This document shows positions 48,255 through 59,090 of a stretch of 64,000 nucleotides of DNA, piece after piece. The notes under the pieces are model-generated. The model was not told the DNA's origin and did not search any database. It worked only from the letters and a program-made list of their open reading frames with translations. The DNA is taken from NCBI GenBank assembly GCA_021229015.1, contig CM037789.1, positions 27,553,480 through 27,617,479 on the forward strand, written 5' to 3'. The DNA is from Solen grandis. Lineage: Eukaryota > Mollusca > Bivalvia > Adapedonta > Solenidae. The translations under genes and the position numbers were made by a program. Positions within the stretch are counted from its first letter, which is position 1. Each line of letters begins with the position of its first letter.

Positions 48255-48612
48255 AGGACAATCAAAGATGCGACAAAAAATACCAGTAGAACTTCTTGAA
48301 GCTTAGCATTTCTAAAGGGTTATCCAAAGACTGTGACACTCCAGTCATGAAAATACCAGTAGAACAGCTTGGCGCTAAGCATTAATAAAGGGTAGTCCAA
48401 GAAATGCGATATTATTATATCTTTCTCTAGTAAGAATAGTTTTCATTTCGCTTAAAATACCTGTAGGTGGGATGCAAAAAAATACTGTTTAATTGGATTA
48501 TTATGTATATAATCATACGCACACAGGCACAGGCCCTTGAACTGATTTAAATCTCATGAGAGATTGGGGATAAATTCAATTCACCTATCCTATCAGGTTT
48601 TACTCTTTTTCT

Positions 48613-48818
48613 AAGCCCCTCACCGCGTGGGTTCGAATCCCGGTAGGGTAATCGGATTTTCATGTGAGGAAGCCTTCCAGCTGCCTTGCATTAGGTCGGT
48701 GGTTCTACCCAGATGTCTCCGTGCATTCGGGGTCTTCCTCCACCTGTAATGAGCTGGACGTCGCTATATGACTGAAATACTGTCGAGGCGACAGTAAACT
48801 CAAATAGTCAAGTCAAAT
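48613..48818 (+). repeat. SINE family 1, 5'-truncated
   Basis: Begins inside the head at CCCCTCACCGCGTGG, has an intact GGTTCGAATCC B box, the GAGGAAGCCTTCCAG body and the GACTGAAATACTGTCGAGGC tail. Confidence 0.85.
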
Positions 48819-49046
48819 CTTTTTCTGAGACTAGTTATCATTGAATGGTTGTCAATCTTGGGTATAAAATGACGTCAAGATTATGCAAACGCTCCCTCAA
48901 ATTTGTGAATATCGTTGATTCTGTAATCGTTATCTAGAGAAGCATGAGTTTGATTCACAGAATGAATTATATTCCTGGGCACACTTAAGTAAAACTGTAT
49001 TGACCTTCTTCTTCAGTAACATGTTCACAAACATCGTCGACTGCAG

Positions 49047-49250
49047 GTCTGATGAACGTGGCTCTAAACACTGCATCTGTTACTATGAGTTCAATGCTTG
49101 CAAACTCCCAACTCGCGGTAGATGGCATTAAAAACGTGGACTGGCCAACAGCGTCTACGTATCAAATGAAGAACCCCTGGATGTTGTTGGATCTACTTCA
49201 GACGTACACCGTAAGTGGGATCCACGTGTACAACAGGTTCTTTTGTTGCC
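49047..49250 (+). CDS. Fucolectin exon, N-terminal half of domain
   Basis: Acceptor GACTGCAG|GT, donor TGCC|GTAAGT, phase 1 on both sides. An upstream exon is therefore required. Confidence 0.87.
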
Positions 49251-50037
49251 GTAAGTATGACGTTTTTTCTTCCCTCTTAGACGATGTCATGGAACTTTTT
49301 TTTCTGCTGTTGTGTTTGACATTACCGTCGCTGTGACAGTTTTTTAGTCATATAGCAATGTATAGCTAATTACAGATGGAGGAATAGCCAGCTTGAACAT
49401 AGACACCCAGGTAGAGCAAATCAGCGGAAAAGCTTTCTCAAATGAAAAGCCAAATGACCCTGTCGGGACTCGAACCCATAGCAGTCAAGGGCTAAATGAT
49501 GTTAAGTCGGCCACCGAGCCCGCACCTGCATCAATGAAAATAGTATATGTTCTATTCTGTGCTATGCCTTAATTAAAAATAGCTAACTAAAAGTAAAATA
49601 CATAACATTAGACAAAATTTAAAATCTTTATATCACCTTCATAGACAGACATACTTTAAAACATACATGTATATGTTATATTAAAGGAATATCAAATACA
49701 ATAATAATATAATCAATAAAAATAAAAATGATTTTATTTTTGGTCAAATAAAAATAAATAACTCTAAAAAATAATGGCATGCATTTATTTTGCTCGAATT
49801 ATTTTAAGTGAATTACCTAGGCCTTTCTCATTTTCAGCCGAGAGATTATTCAACTTGTCAGTTCGTGTAGGAACGACCCCAACATGCATGTCTCTGGTGG
49901 GATACAAGGAGGGACAAGTGGGCAGTGTGTGTATGATGATGTTACCAGAACCCGTACAGGCACAGTACGTGAATCTCTCTATTTCAGGAACATCATTTCT
50001 CACTTTAGCAGAGGTAGAAGTGTTCGCCATTGTTTAA
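49047..50037 (+). CDS. Fucolectin-like F-type lectin, last two exons
   Basis: Exons 49047-49250 and 49838-50037 join in phase 1 to about 134 residues of an F5/8-type (FTP) lectin domain. Landmarks in order: NVALNTASV start, LAVDGI, KNPWMLLDL, YTVSGIHVYNRFFCCPERL with the adjacent Cys pair, FNLSVRVGTTPTC, QYVNLSISG and LAEVEVFAIV before the stop. Fucolectins bind terminal fucose on microbial or self glycans and are secreted. In the usual binding motif a His precedes PWW and an Arg-x-Asp follows the strand; here the Arg and the later ER are present but the His and Asp appear replaced (Trp/Thr region and Phe), so fucose binding is doubtful. The exon or exons with start codon and signal peptide are not found. 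Confidence 0.87.
49313..49530 (-). repeat. SINE family 1 copy in lectin intron
   Basis: TTACCGTCGCTGTGACAGTT, ATAGCTAATTACAGATGGAG and GACTCGAACCCATAG in the expected order on the minus strand. Diverged; lies within the single intron seen in the lectin gene. Confidence 0.72.
49838..50037 (+). CDS. Fucolectin exon, C-terminal half and stop
   Basis: Acceptor CATTTTCAG|CC. The first two bases complete a Pro codon, giving FCCPERLFNL. Ends FAIV and TAA. No AATAAA is seen in the ~100 bases before the inverted-repeat element begins. Confidence 0.88.
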
Positions 50038-50142
50038 GGAATATACCAATGATTTGATACAAAAGTACTCTGAATGCCCATTTTAAAGTGTGTGTGTTTT
50101 GTTTTTTTTCAGTGTTGTGATAAATTTAGACCTTCGGTAGTG

Positions 50143-52594
50143 CAGTGTAGAGATGCAATTTTTGCAACGTCACTATTTGGAACACAAATGCGAACGTACA
50201 CACATGAATCTGCACGAATCGAGTAAGTTTTTTCTCATATTTCAACAATATTATCACACTCATATATTTAAGACCTAGCCTACCGACCGCACCAGTTCAT
50301 AAGCTTTCCAAATATGTATGCATTTTCAAACACGGCATGTAAACGTACACACTTCAGAATGAATTCTAATAATAACGATCAAAAGTACGAGTACTATGCC
50401 TATACGTTACAACAGTTTTGAATAGGTCTTGAAGGTGTTAAATGTGCTTTTACTATTCCTAAATACTTCCTTATCAGGGATTTACACACACACACAAACA
50501 TCGAAACCGATAGAAGTGTAAGGATGTCAACGTACACACTAGAAAAGGCATATGTCAACGTACACACTTTTTACTCGTACAATAACTAAGGTTAAAATAA
50601 GGTTAAAAAATGTATATGTTATCCTGTTTTTTAAAATGCTTTTCGTTGCATTTTAGAAAAATATAGGTCATATTAAAAATGTATATTATCTCCTGTATTA
50701 TAAAATGTTTTTCGATTAATTTTAGAAAAATAAAGGGCAATATTCAGTTTCAAACACCACTTTAGTATTTTCACTTTTTGTAACGGGCTACTGAAAGACT
50801 ATCGAAACTTTCTTTTACATTAAAATTGATTTCTATATTGAATAAATATTTTTCAAGAAACAGTGTGGCCATACAACGTGGTATATGACGTCATTTAAAG
50901 CTAACGCGAAAAACATAGGTTTTATCGATTCAGAGGGAAAAACTGCTGAAAGTATTTTACTTTTTGATCAATTTTAATGGTATGTAGTGCATAGGAAGCG
51001 GAAAATGTGCCCTACACATAGGACTTAATGATTCTTTTGTCAGTTGTACAGTTTTTCTTAACATTCGCGAAAATCTTCCGCGTTCGTTAAATTTTGCTTG
51101 CTAACACGTAAAGCGCGTTGCAAAATATGTTTTCCCGAATATAGGGAAATACTGTACATCTGACGAAGGAATCATTAAGGCTTTTGTATAATGCACAATT
51201 TTCCTACTAGAATTAGTGAAGAAATGAAATACGTGCAGTAGTTTTCTGTTATTAATCGAGGCAAATTTAGCTGCTTGTAATAGCTTAAAATGACATCATA
51301 TACCACGTGGTATGGCGATTGTTTTTCAGACAAAATACTCATAACAATTTTAAAGGATTTCAGGAATTTTGGGCTCGGTTACATTATTTACAGTTTGTCC
51401 GACTTAATCGCCCAATGAGATGCTTGCATTTGTTCAAAATTTTAAAAATATATTGCATAAAATGATCCGTGAGGTCTTGATATTGATATGGAAAAATATG
51501 AGTGTATGCTGCCTACGTGATCTCAGGACTAAATGGGCGGAGATTCTTGCGGCGGCGGGTGATTACGTGATGTTTTACATGTAGCCATATAAAATGTACC
51601 AAGTGATACTGACTCTGAACCATCACGTGTACTGTCAATCAAACGGAAGTTGGTTCCATAACGCGAGGTCAAAGGCAAAGCAATATGGCGTACGTGACAA
51701 ACTGTAAATATGTTATCGTATATATCTTAAATTTTATGGATTTATCGCATCGCTCCGTTTCGCGTCGCTTGCGATAAATTAATACGTAAAGCGTCGCAGA
51801 TAAAAAAACAACAAAAAAACATTAAATAAAAAGAAAAAAAAAATGTTTGTTTGATTTTTAAATAAAACTTGTGAGGAGAAAGATCAATATTTTCACGTGT
51901 GGCGCAGAAAATTTCCCTCTGAATCGATGCAAATTATACTTTTTGCGTTAAATCAAAATGACGTCATATACCACGTGTTATGGCCACACTTTTTCTTGAA
52001 AATATTTATACAATATACAAATGAAATGTCGTAAAAGAAAATTACGATAGTGTCGTTCAGTGAAACGGTGAATATTACTCATATATTTCTAAAGTCCATC
52101 GAAAAGCATTTTATAGATCTATAACAGGAGAGCATATACAATTTTTTAAACCTTATTTCAATCTTATCAAATAAATCCGTCAGTATGCGAGGTAAAAATT
52201 GTGTACGTTGACATCCTTACACTTTACACTATCGGTTTTGGTGTTTTTGGTGTATATCCATGCATTCGAAAGTATCTAGGAACAGTAAAAGCACATTTGA
52301 CACCTTCAAGACCTATTCAAAACTGTTGTAACGTATAGGCATAGTACTCGTACTTTTGGTCGTTTTTATTAGAATTCATTCTGAAGTGTGTACGTTTACA
52401 TGCCGTGTTTGACAATGCATACATATTTGGAAAGCTTATGAACTGGTGCGGTCGATAGGCTAAGTCTTAAATTAAGGAATGTGATAATATTGTTGAAATA
52501 TGAGAAAAACTTACCCGATTCGTGCAGATTCCGGTGTGTACGTTCGCATATGTGTTCCAAAAAGTGACGTTGCAAAAATTGCTTCCCCACACTG
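50143..52594. mobile_element. Long inverted-repeat (foldback-like) element, 2.45 kb
   Basis: The left arm from 50143 is reverse-complementary to the right arm ending 52594. Examples: GCAATTTTTGCAACGTCACT (50155) against GTGACGTTGCAAAAATTGC (52564-52582); CCGCACCAGTTCATAAGCTT (50287) against AAGCTTATGAACTGGTGCGG; AGGATGTCAACGTACACAC (50521) against GTGTACGTTGACATCCT. Pairing continues inward to about 50945 and 51905. A second, more diverged inverted repeat lies inside, centred near 51100. It contains no ORF, so a transposase would come from elsewhere. No clear target duplication was seen. Confidence 0.85.
51301..51313. repeat. Palindrome TACCACGTGGTA
   Basis: Perfect palindrome around CACGTG, inside the inverted-repeat element. 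Related TGACGTCAT plus CACGT blocks recur at about 50885 and 51960. Confidence 0.85.
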
Positions 52595-52829
52595 GTAGTG
52601 AAAAAAATATATACTTTTCGTCATATGTATGTTGTCAAAGCAGTTTATATTTGAATTGGAGGAGGAAACGTTTGATTTAATAACGTGGATACGTTCGGGC
52701 AATAAACTGAGTGTCACCTGTCGTTTATAAGTAAGCCTTCGAACGATAAAACTCGTGTTTAATATGATTGTAAATAACAGCAACTGTAACTCGGAGGTTA
52801 TTTGAGCTTGTGGAGTAACAATATTATTA

Positions 52830-53105
52830 TGGCGGAGTTTACCGTCAATGAATAAGTTTTCCAGTCATCAAGTGATGGGTGTGAGGAAGATCCCGAGTTC
52901 ACAAAACTACCGATCGATCGCAGGCTAGTTTGAAGGCTTCCTCACTTGAAGAAACCAAGTTCACAAAACTACCGACCGATCGCAGGCTAGTTTGAAGGCT
53001 TCCCAACTTGAAGAATCCGAGTGACTTCTACTTGACTCGAACCCATAGCGTTGAGGGGCTAAGCTATTGTAAGTTGCGAGTACAGCCAATTGGTCACGGA
53101 AAATG
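52830..53105 (-). repeat. SINE family 1 copy, diverged with internal duplication
   Basis: Contains AGTTTACCGTCAATG, TGAGGAAGATCCCGAGTTCA and ACTCGAACCCATAGCG. A ~70-bp segment ending GGCTAGTTTGAAGGCTTCC is duplicated in tandem (about 52890-52950 and 52960-53010). Confidence 0.65.
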
Positions 53106-53550
53106 CCTTCGAGAAATATTTATTTATTTACGAACGTGATGAAGGACTTGCCGAAACGTACAAGGAAAATTATTCATGTTGATTTCATTTACAAAAACAA
53201 AAATAAAAGAAACAACACTTCGCTCATTTTTATCTTAATAAATCGTTGGAAATGAAATTATTATATTATGGAATGAGGTACTATGCCCCAAATGAAATAT
53301 TACTGAGCCTCTTTACCGCCCAAGTCTTTTTTTTTTTTTTTTTTTTCTTTTTTTTTAACTGTACATATGCTTGTATTTAATTAAAGTTTTCAATTCTTAT
53401 AAACATTAAATTCGTATTTTAAGTTTTTATTTTATTTATTTTACAACAAATGGATATCGCTTTTGAAAATCTTTTCTTTTGGCACTGCTGGTGGAGCTCG
53501 CGTATTCCTTAATGTAGGAGAAAACTAGATTACCTGTGGAAAACCCATGA
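53106..53550. other. Spacer with poly-T run
   Basis: A near-continuous T run at about 53327-53355 could be the tail of a minus-strand retrotransposed sequence. Nothing else is recognised. Confidence 0.45.
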
Positions 53551-53555
53551 ATCTT

Positions 53556-53650
53556 CTCACATACAAAATCAAGCCGACTTGTGATCGAACCCGGGTTGCT
53601 TTGGTGAAAAGCCAGTTCGTTAACAACTACGCTCAAAGGGCACACTTTAT
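53556..53650 (-). repeat. tRNA-like head, probable SINE
   Basis: On the minus strand ACCCGGGTTCGATCACAAG matches a B box/T arm and a GTAGTTGTTAACGA-like A-box region precedes it. The cloverleaf is incomplete. Confidence 0.4.
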
Positions 53651-53964
53651 CTTCATGGTACATGTATTTAGTCTTACTCATTCATAGGAAGGACTTCTTG
53701 TCTAAGCAATTAAAGTATCACTGATCGCCACCTCTGTACACTGATCGCTTGTCATGTACACCGGACGGCTGCTCTGACATGTGCATTAGAGTAACGCCAT
53801 ACACATTAGCCACCGGTTATGTACACTTGCTCCATATGACGTGAAATGTTTGTAGAATAATTGCCCTGGTCCTGGTTCGAGACTAGGCCGGTCTTGGCCA
53901 AGCTGTCCTTCCTGTGGCGTAAGCTGCTCAACATTTGGCCATGTTATAGTTTTCTTTCCAACGG

Positions 53965-54060
53965 ATTGCTGCGTTGCTGTTTAGCCAAATAGCGATGCCA
54001 ATCTACTAACAGGTGAAGGAAGACGCCGAGTGCACGGAGTGAATCCACCTTACCAACTTT
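53965..54060 (-). repeat. SINE family 1 fragment
   Basis: AATAGCGATGCCAATCTACT, AACAGGTGAAGGAAGACGCC and GAGTGCACGGAG match the 3' half of family 1. Confidence 0.6.
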
Positions 54061-54689
54061 TCATATTTTGATACTAAAATGTATGTTGCCAAAGTGGGAT
54101 TTTTACCAGGTAGTGAAAAGGTGTAATATGAAAAAAAAATCCCATTGCGTTTTCAACATGGAAATAATATTGCATACATACATTTGTATGGAATAAAATG
54201 CATATGACCAATATAATTGCATATTAGGATTGTCTTAAAATATACATATGACAGCTATAAATTTAATTGTAAATAAGCATTAATTGATATTTTTTATCAA
54301 GTTTGATATGTTTGCATACCATCAAAATCAGTATACCTATCGATCATAATATATAAATGTATACTTTTTCACACTTTCCGACCTACCGTTCTTTGATAAA
54401 AATATAATTGGAGAAATACAAACATTGCACACTTACACATATTTAATCAATTTTCACACTTACTAACTACCGGCCTTTGATTTATAAGAAATAAAACTAT
54501 AAGTGTAAGTATATAAACAAGGCATACAATACAATACAAATAGTTTATTGCATATAAATATATCACGTTTCAGAGCAAAACGACAGAATGCGTGGTTTTT
54601 TGCAGGAGCGCATGACGTTATAAAGTGCATCATAAAGCATTTTGTTTTTATAACATTAATATTGGTAACTAGTTGCACACAGGAACCTT
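54061..54689. other. Intergenic DNA, nothing recognised
   Basis: AT-rich. Two diverged ACTTTC(C/A)GACCTACCG / ACTTACTAACTACCG-type segments near 54373 and 54460 suggest a small local duplication. Confidence 0.4.
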
Positions 54690-54805
54690 GGTAAGAGTTA
54701 ATCTACCACAAGCCAGCCGGAGTCTTCCGGGACTTGAATCCACAACGCAGAAGGGCAAGTGATAATAAATTAGCGATTATTACCACCATGCTAGGGAGAT
54801 TTCCC
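54690..54805 (-). repeat. SINE family 1 fragment, diverged
   Basis: CACAAGCCAGCCGGAGTCTT and GGGACTTGAATCCACAACGC fit the body and B box of family 1 with many substitutions. Confidence 0.5.
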
Positions 54806-55457
54806 AGAATTATTTACTTTAATAATATATGAGAAAAAATTACTTACAGCCTGAATCTAGCTGAACTATTAATATCCCAGGATAGTCGAAATGATATCAT
54901 CATCAGATCAACGAAACAAAAAATGGGAAAGCCATCGATAATATCTGTTTAGTATAAATGAAACATCATCTCATTTTTTTAATTTTTTTTTTTTTTAGTT
55001 GTACTAAATTTGATTAACATCATTTGAATAACATCATTTATAAAATATAAGTCTTCTCAGGCTCGAATGTGTTTTGCAATAAATATGTGTTTTGTTGGGC
55101 TAAATGTCTCGCCTGCAGTTTTCCCGTCATTTGGGCATGTGTTTGCCTTAGCATATCAATAAAAAAAACAATACAACAAAATATTTATTATCATTCGTCT
55201 AATTTCTATCGAAGTATCTATAAAAGTACACATCATTTGGCGTTATGCTATTCGGATAATCGCGAGGCGCGGACAAAAGAGAGATCATGTTTATTTAGTT
55301 TCATTGGGATTAACTGAGCTTGTGTCTGGACTATATATATATCTCGGAAAACGCCATACTTTTGTGAATTAAACATCACTTGAAGCGAAAAAGAATAGTA
55401 AGACGGTTAAGTGGATATTTTCCTATCTAATAAAAAACCCATAAGCAACATTTTTAA

Positions 55458-55709
55458 GGGGCCTCCGTGGCCGAGAGGATAAAGTCGCTGACTTTTGCGC
55501 TCACTCAGCCCCTCACCGCGTGGGTTCGAATCCCAGCAGGGTCATTCGGATTTTCATGTGAGGAAGCCTTCCAGCTGGCTTGCGGTAGGTCGGTGGTTCT
55601 ACCCGGATGCCTCCGTGCATTCGGGGTCTTCCTCCACCTGTAATTAGCTGGACGTCGCTATATGACTGACATACTGTCGAAGCGACGGTAAACTCAAGTA
55701 GTCAAGTCA
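55458..55709 (+). repeat. SINE family 1, best full-length copy
   Basis: GGGGCCTCCGTGGCCGAGAG (A box of Ser/Leu tRNA type), GGGTTCGAATCCCAGCAGGG (B box), GAGGAAGCCTTCCAGCTGGC, then AGCTGGACGTCGCTATATGA, TACTGTCGAAGCGACGGTAA and CTCAAGTAGTCAAGTCA. Head about 80 bp, body and 3' domain about 170 bp. The 3' part resembles the conserved domain of the animal MetaSINE group (from memory, not checked). Confidence 0.9.
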
Positions 55710-56443
55710 CGTCATATCATATTTAAATAAAACACCCCTCTAAATGACAAGCATAAAGTTAGTTCATGACTACATGAGTTAGGAATATCAAATGTGCATG
55801 TCATAGTTCATTGTAAAATAATTAATATTTATCCCACAGACAGATTTCTTAACAATCTATGTTGTAAATTGTGTATATCATCAAAATATGAGTACTTTCT
55901 ATTTTTTTAAAAAAAGATTTAAGTTATTTACTTTTAGTCCTCACAATGAACAAAGCATACTCACCCTCATGAACTGTTGCTTATTTTCGATGATTTACTT
56001 TGTTAACCGATGTATGATTCCCGCCACCCGGAACAATGAGTTTGATAAATTATGTTTTTTATATCAAGAGTAAACGCGTTCTTACACCTTTGCTTAATAT
56101 TTTTCAAGATTCGTGGGTTGGACTAACAAACAAACAGTGTGTATATAGCCATTTTAAGAATTTCTGTGATTTTCAAATCTTTTTTGTCAGACGTTGCTGT
56201 CTTTGGCCGACCTGATTTAGGGTGTTTCTAACAGATACTGCACCAGAGTCAAATGTTCTATCTCAGACGATTCCTGACTACTTCCGTAAACATTGGTCAT
56301 TTCGACAAAAAGCTCCTTCAAAGTACAACAGAATTTACTGCGAATGTTGATATATGATCGATTTACTTCAGAATGTGTTATGCTTTTCCCAACCATTTAT
56401 TGCCACAGTGGTCTAAACTGAAACTGACAACTCTGTATATCGG
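55710..56443. other. Intergenic DNA, nothing recognised
   Basis: No supported ORF or repeat. Confidence 0.45.
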
Positions 56444-56827
56444 TTGTGGATAGGATACATGTATATACCATTTTGTGTGTATTTAATATATGTAATCAGC
56501 TGTATAAAGACCGACCTGAAATTCTTGGTGGAAATTGCGCGTCACCACAATATAAAGTACGTGTACATGTGCTTACATTTCAAACGGCCATCGTTTGTTT
56601 TCTCTCTTATTTTTAAATCTAATTATTTCTATATTGAAACCATACTGTTTCTACTTTGTATAGAAGAGACAGGAAACCGTGAATCCTCCATTATATTAGT
56701 CCCTATAGATATTTACATTCTTTCTCGACATTTCAGAGACCTGACACTTTCATGTAAAATAATTATGCCCAAAACTGATACCTTAGATAATGATTCGAAA
56801 GCCCTACTGCCTTATTTAGTCAAATAA
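56444..56827 (+). CDS. Unassigned 127-residue ORF
   Basis: Open frame MWIGYMYIPF to LLPYLVK, rich in Ile, Leu, Tyr and Phe, as random frames in AT-rich DNA tend to be. No domain, no convincing promoter or splice context. Probably not a gene. Confidence 0.12.
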   Translation: MWIGYMYIPFCVYLIYVISCIKTDLKFLVEIARHHNIKYVYMCLHFKRPSFVFSLIFKSNYFYIETILFLLCIEETGNRESSIILVPIDIYILSRHFRDLTLSCKIIMPKTDTLDNDSKALLPYLVK

Positions 56828-56874
56828 AGTAAAACCGATATGAATTTTGAATTTATAAGTACCATGATTATTTG

Positions 56875-57002
56875 CATATATGTGTGTATTACCTTCTGGA
56901 AAAGTCAACGCTATCATGCAGTAGACATCTTTACTCATCAATGCATATATGTGTGTATTACCTTCTGGAAAAGTCAACGAGATCATGCAGTAGACATCTT
57001 TA
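56875..57002. repeat. 66-bp tandem duplication
   Basis: GCATATATGTGTGTATTACC, TTCTGGAAAAGTCAACG and ATCATGCAGTAGACATCTTT occur twice in a row, with one base changed (CGCTATC against CGAGATC). Confidence 0.85.
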
Positions 57003-57067
57003 CCCCTTAATTGACCGTGTTTTCTAGTAGAATGGGGTATATACGTGCGCATGTGCGTGTAGCAAGA

Positions 57068-57096
57068 GAGAGAGGAAGAGAGAGAGAGAGAGAGAA
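57068..57096. repeat. (GA)n microsatellite
   Basis: AGAGAGAGGAAGAGAGAGAG and continuing GA units. Confidence 0.9.
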
Positions 57097-57155
57097 GTGG
57101 GTGAGGAAAAAATAACACTTTCAACATCTGTTATGTTTCCGGAGACGGGCTTCAC

Positions 57156-57226
57156 CTTGACGAGATCAACCCCGATGCACATATCCTTGGCTCTCGGGGA
57201 CAGGCTTTTGAAGTACACCTCATCCT
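57156..57226 (-). CDS. Candidate exon, family unknown
   Basis: Minus-strand ACTATTTCAG|AG opens a frame reading DEVYFKSLSPRAKDMCIGVD and LVK, ending at GTCAAG|GTGAAG. The codon use and good acceptor look gene-like, and the frame also stays open past the donor. I do not recognise the family and found no partner exon except possibly the duplicated segment downstream. Confidence 0.3.
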
Positions 57227-57229
57227 CTG

Positions 57230-58170
57230 AAATAGTGTAATTATGTCTTTTATATACCTTAGCACTAATTTAGGAATAGGGGTGGAAAACATAACAAGTT
57301 ACATAGTTCTCATGGTCAAGGTCATCAATCAATTAATGAAAGGGAAATATAATGAAAGTGACTTTAGAGATAGCGAACTGTTCTCTACGAATGAGAACAG
57401 AGCTAGTATCAAAATAACTCCTTACTTGATATGTATGAGGTACTTGTATATTTCATTGGTTTTCTCCATTATATAGACTCATGGAAGTAGAAGCAATTAA
57501 TAGAATAACGGAATTCAGACTTGCAATTACAGAAGAGCGTTATGGAAATGTAGATGGCTATTTTCATAAACTTGAACCGTTCTGTGAGATGTAAATGATG
57601 TTTGATATAAAAACTTTTGAACTCCAATAAATTCTTTCACGAGCTTCCCCAACACCATTAATGCAAAAAAGGAGAGGACATAGTGTATTAAAAACTATTC
57701 ATTCATTATGCATTCCTTTTCTAGACAAATAGACAAACTGAACCAACTTAATGATGCAGAATCATTGATTCTGTAAGGCAATTGCAAGACCCCTTTGAGA
57801 TAAGACCTGCCTTTCTTTCAAAAATGTTTATTAAGCAAATGTATTGCTTCCGTGGAAGGATTTGGAAAAGTTGCTTTATGAAATATGCACTTCTTACTTT
57901 AACGGGCCATATTGATACACCCAAGAAGAACTTGAACTACTCACATGTAAGCTAGTGATTATTCGCGTAATGTTTTAATGTCGACGTCGTCTGGACCTCA
58001 GAGACGTAACAAGTGGCGTCGTTACCTCCCTCGCGTGGTCCACTGTACTGCGTGTACAACCGTTTACTGCATTTGTATAACTACTTTGGTATACAAAAGA
58101 ATACATTTTATGTATTTGGCCTTAGAATCAAAATTTTCACATACACACACACACACACCTATTCACAATA
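57230..58170. other. Intergenic DNA, nothing recognised
   Basis: No supported ORF. A short (CA)n run lies at about 58140-58157. Confidence 0.45.
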
Positions 58171-58275
58171 AATATATATAGTACTGCCACACTGAAGTAT
58201 CACGCCATTCACATGTGGCATGATACCACACCCTGTCACACTATCCTGACACCGACCAATCAGTCCTGAAACTAC
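58171..58275 (-). repeat. SINE family 2 fragment
   Basis: GTACTGCCACACTGAAGTATCACG, CATGTGGCATGATACCACAC and CAATCAGTCCTGAAACTA match family 2 in reverse orientation. A CA microsatellite precedes it. Confidence 0.7.
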
Positions 58276-58279
58276 TATT

Positions 58280-59090
58280 TTATGCTGAAACAAGCAAGGA
58301 AGCTATACCAGTACATTTGTTGCGACTTTGGTGCGTCGCGGCTGGGGATTGAGCCAGCCTCCATGAATCTGTCATTTCATTTGCATGTAGACTTGGGGAA
58401 ATATTATCAAATGCCAGTAACACCTGTTCGTTAGCCCAAAGAGGCAAGGAATGACATGTTAATTGTGAGTTTTTCAATCTGTCTTCAGTAGCAACAGTAA
58501 GAGGCCCAAACCCATCATAAATTCGGAATGATAATGGCTCTTTAGGAGCACATTTATGACGTAAGAGCTGCTGAATATGAGCTGACATGGGGTCCACATA
58601 TTGAGGACATAGCAGATGTATCTGGTAGGAAGGTACAGTAGAGTAGTGCAGCTGTAGGTCCAACCTCAGACATGGAGAAAAGACTGTGAAAGTTAGAAAG
58701 GGAAGTTAGACAGGAAATTTTCATATTTGGACAGCAAGTTTAGCAAGTTCCTAGAATTAGATAAGAAGTTCCGTCGGGTTCTAGAGAAATGAGATTCTCT
58801 GTCAGCTTCATGTGCACAACCAGAATCCAGCTCAGGGCAAACGGTATTATTGTACTTGTAGCCATAGTAGTAGAGGCATGAACAGGGGTATGTCTTACCA
58901 TACAGGTGCACACAGGGGTAGGAATGAAAGGTTTACAAATCAAGGTAGACAGTTTTCAGGTAAGCAACCAAAAGTTTGACCACCACTGTTGTTGGCAAAA
59001 CACGGATCGACATGCATCCGCCGGACATGTATCACGTAAAAATGAAGTAAAATTTAAGACTGCACCAAATTACAAACGGTTACAATAATT
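58280..59090. other. Possible old retroelement or pseudogene remnant
   Basis: The minus frame 58663-58280 (127 residues) reads PLSFRIYDGFGPLTVATEDR and SLPLWANEQVLLAFDN. On the plus strand about 58670-59000, broken frames carry a basic, Arg/Asn/Gly-rich stretch (HRGRNERFTNQGRQFSGKQ) reminiscent of a gag-like nucleic-acid-binding tail. Neither gives a clear family assignment. Confidence 0.25.

Noticed and set aside
48058..48261. ORF crossing the N gap
   Set aside because: Half of it is undetermined bases.
58280..58663. Independent 127-residue gene
   Set aside because: No recognisable family, no splice context, next to broken repetitive-looking frames. Kept only as a possible remnant.
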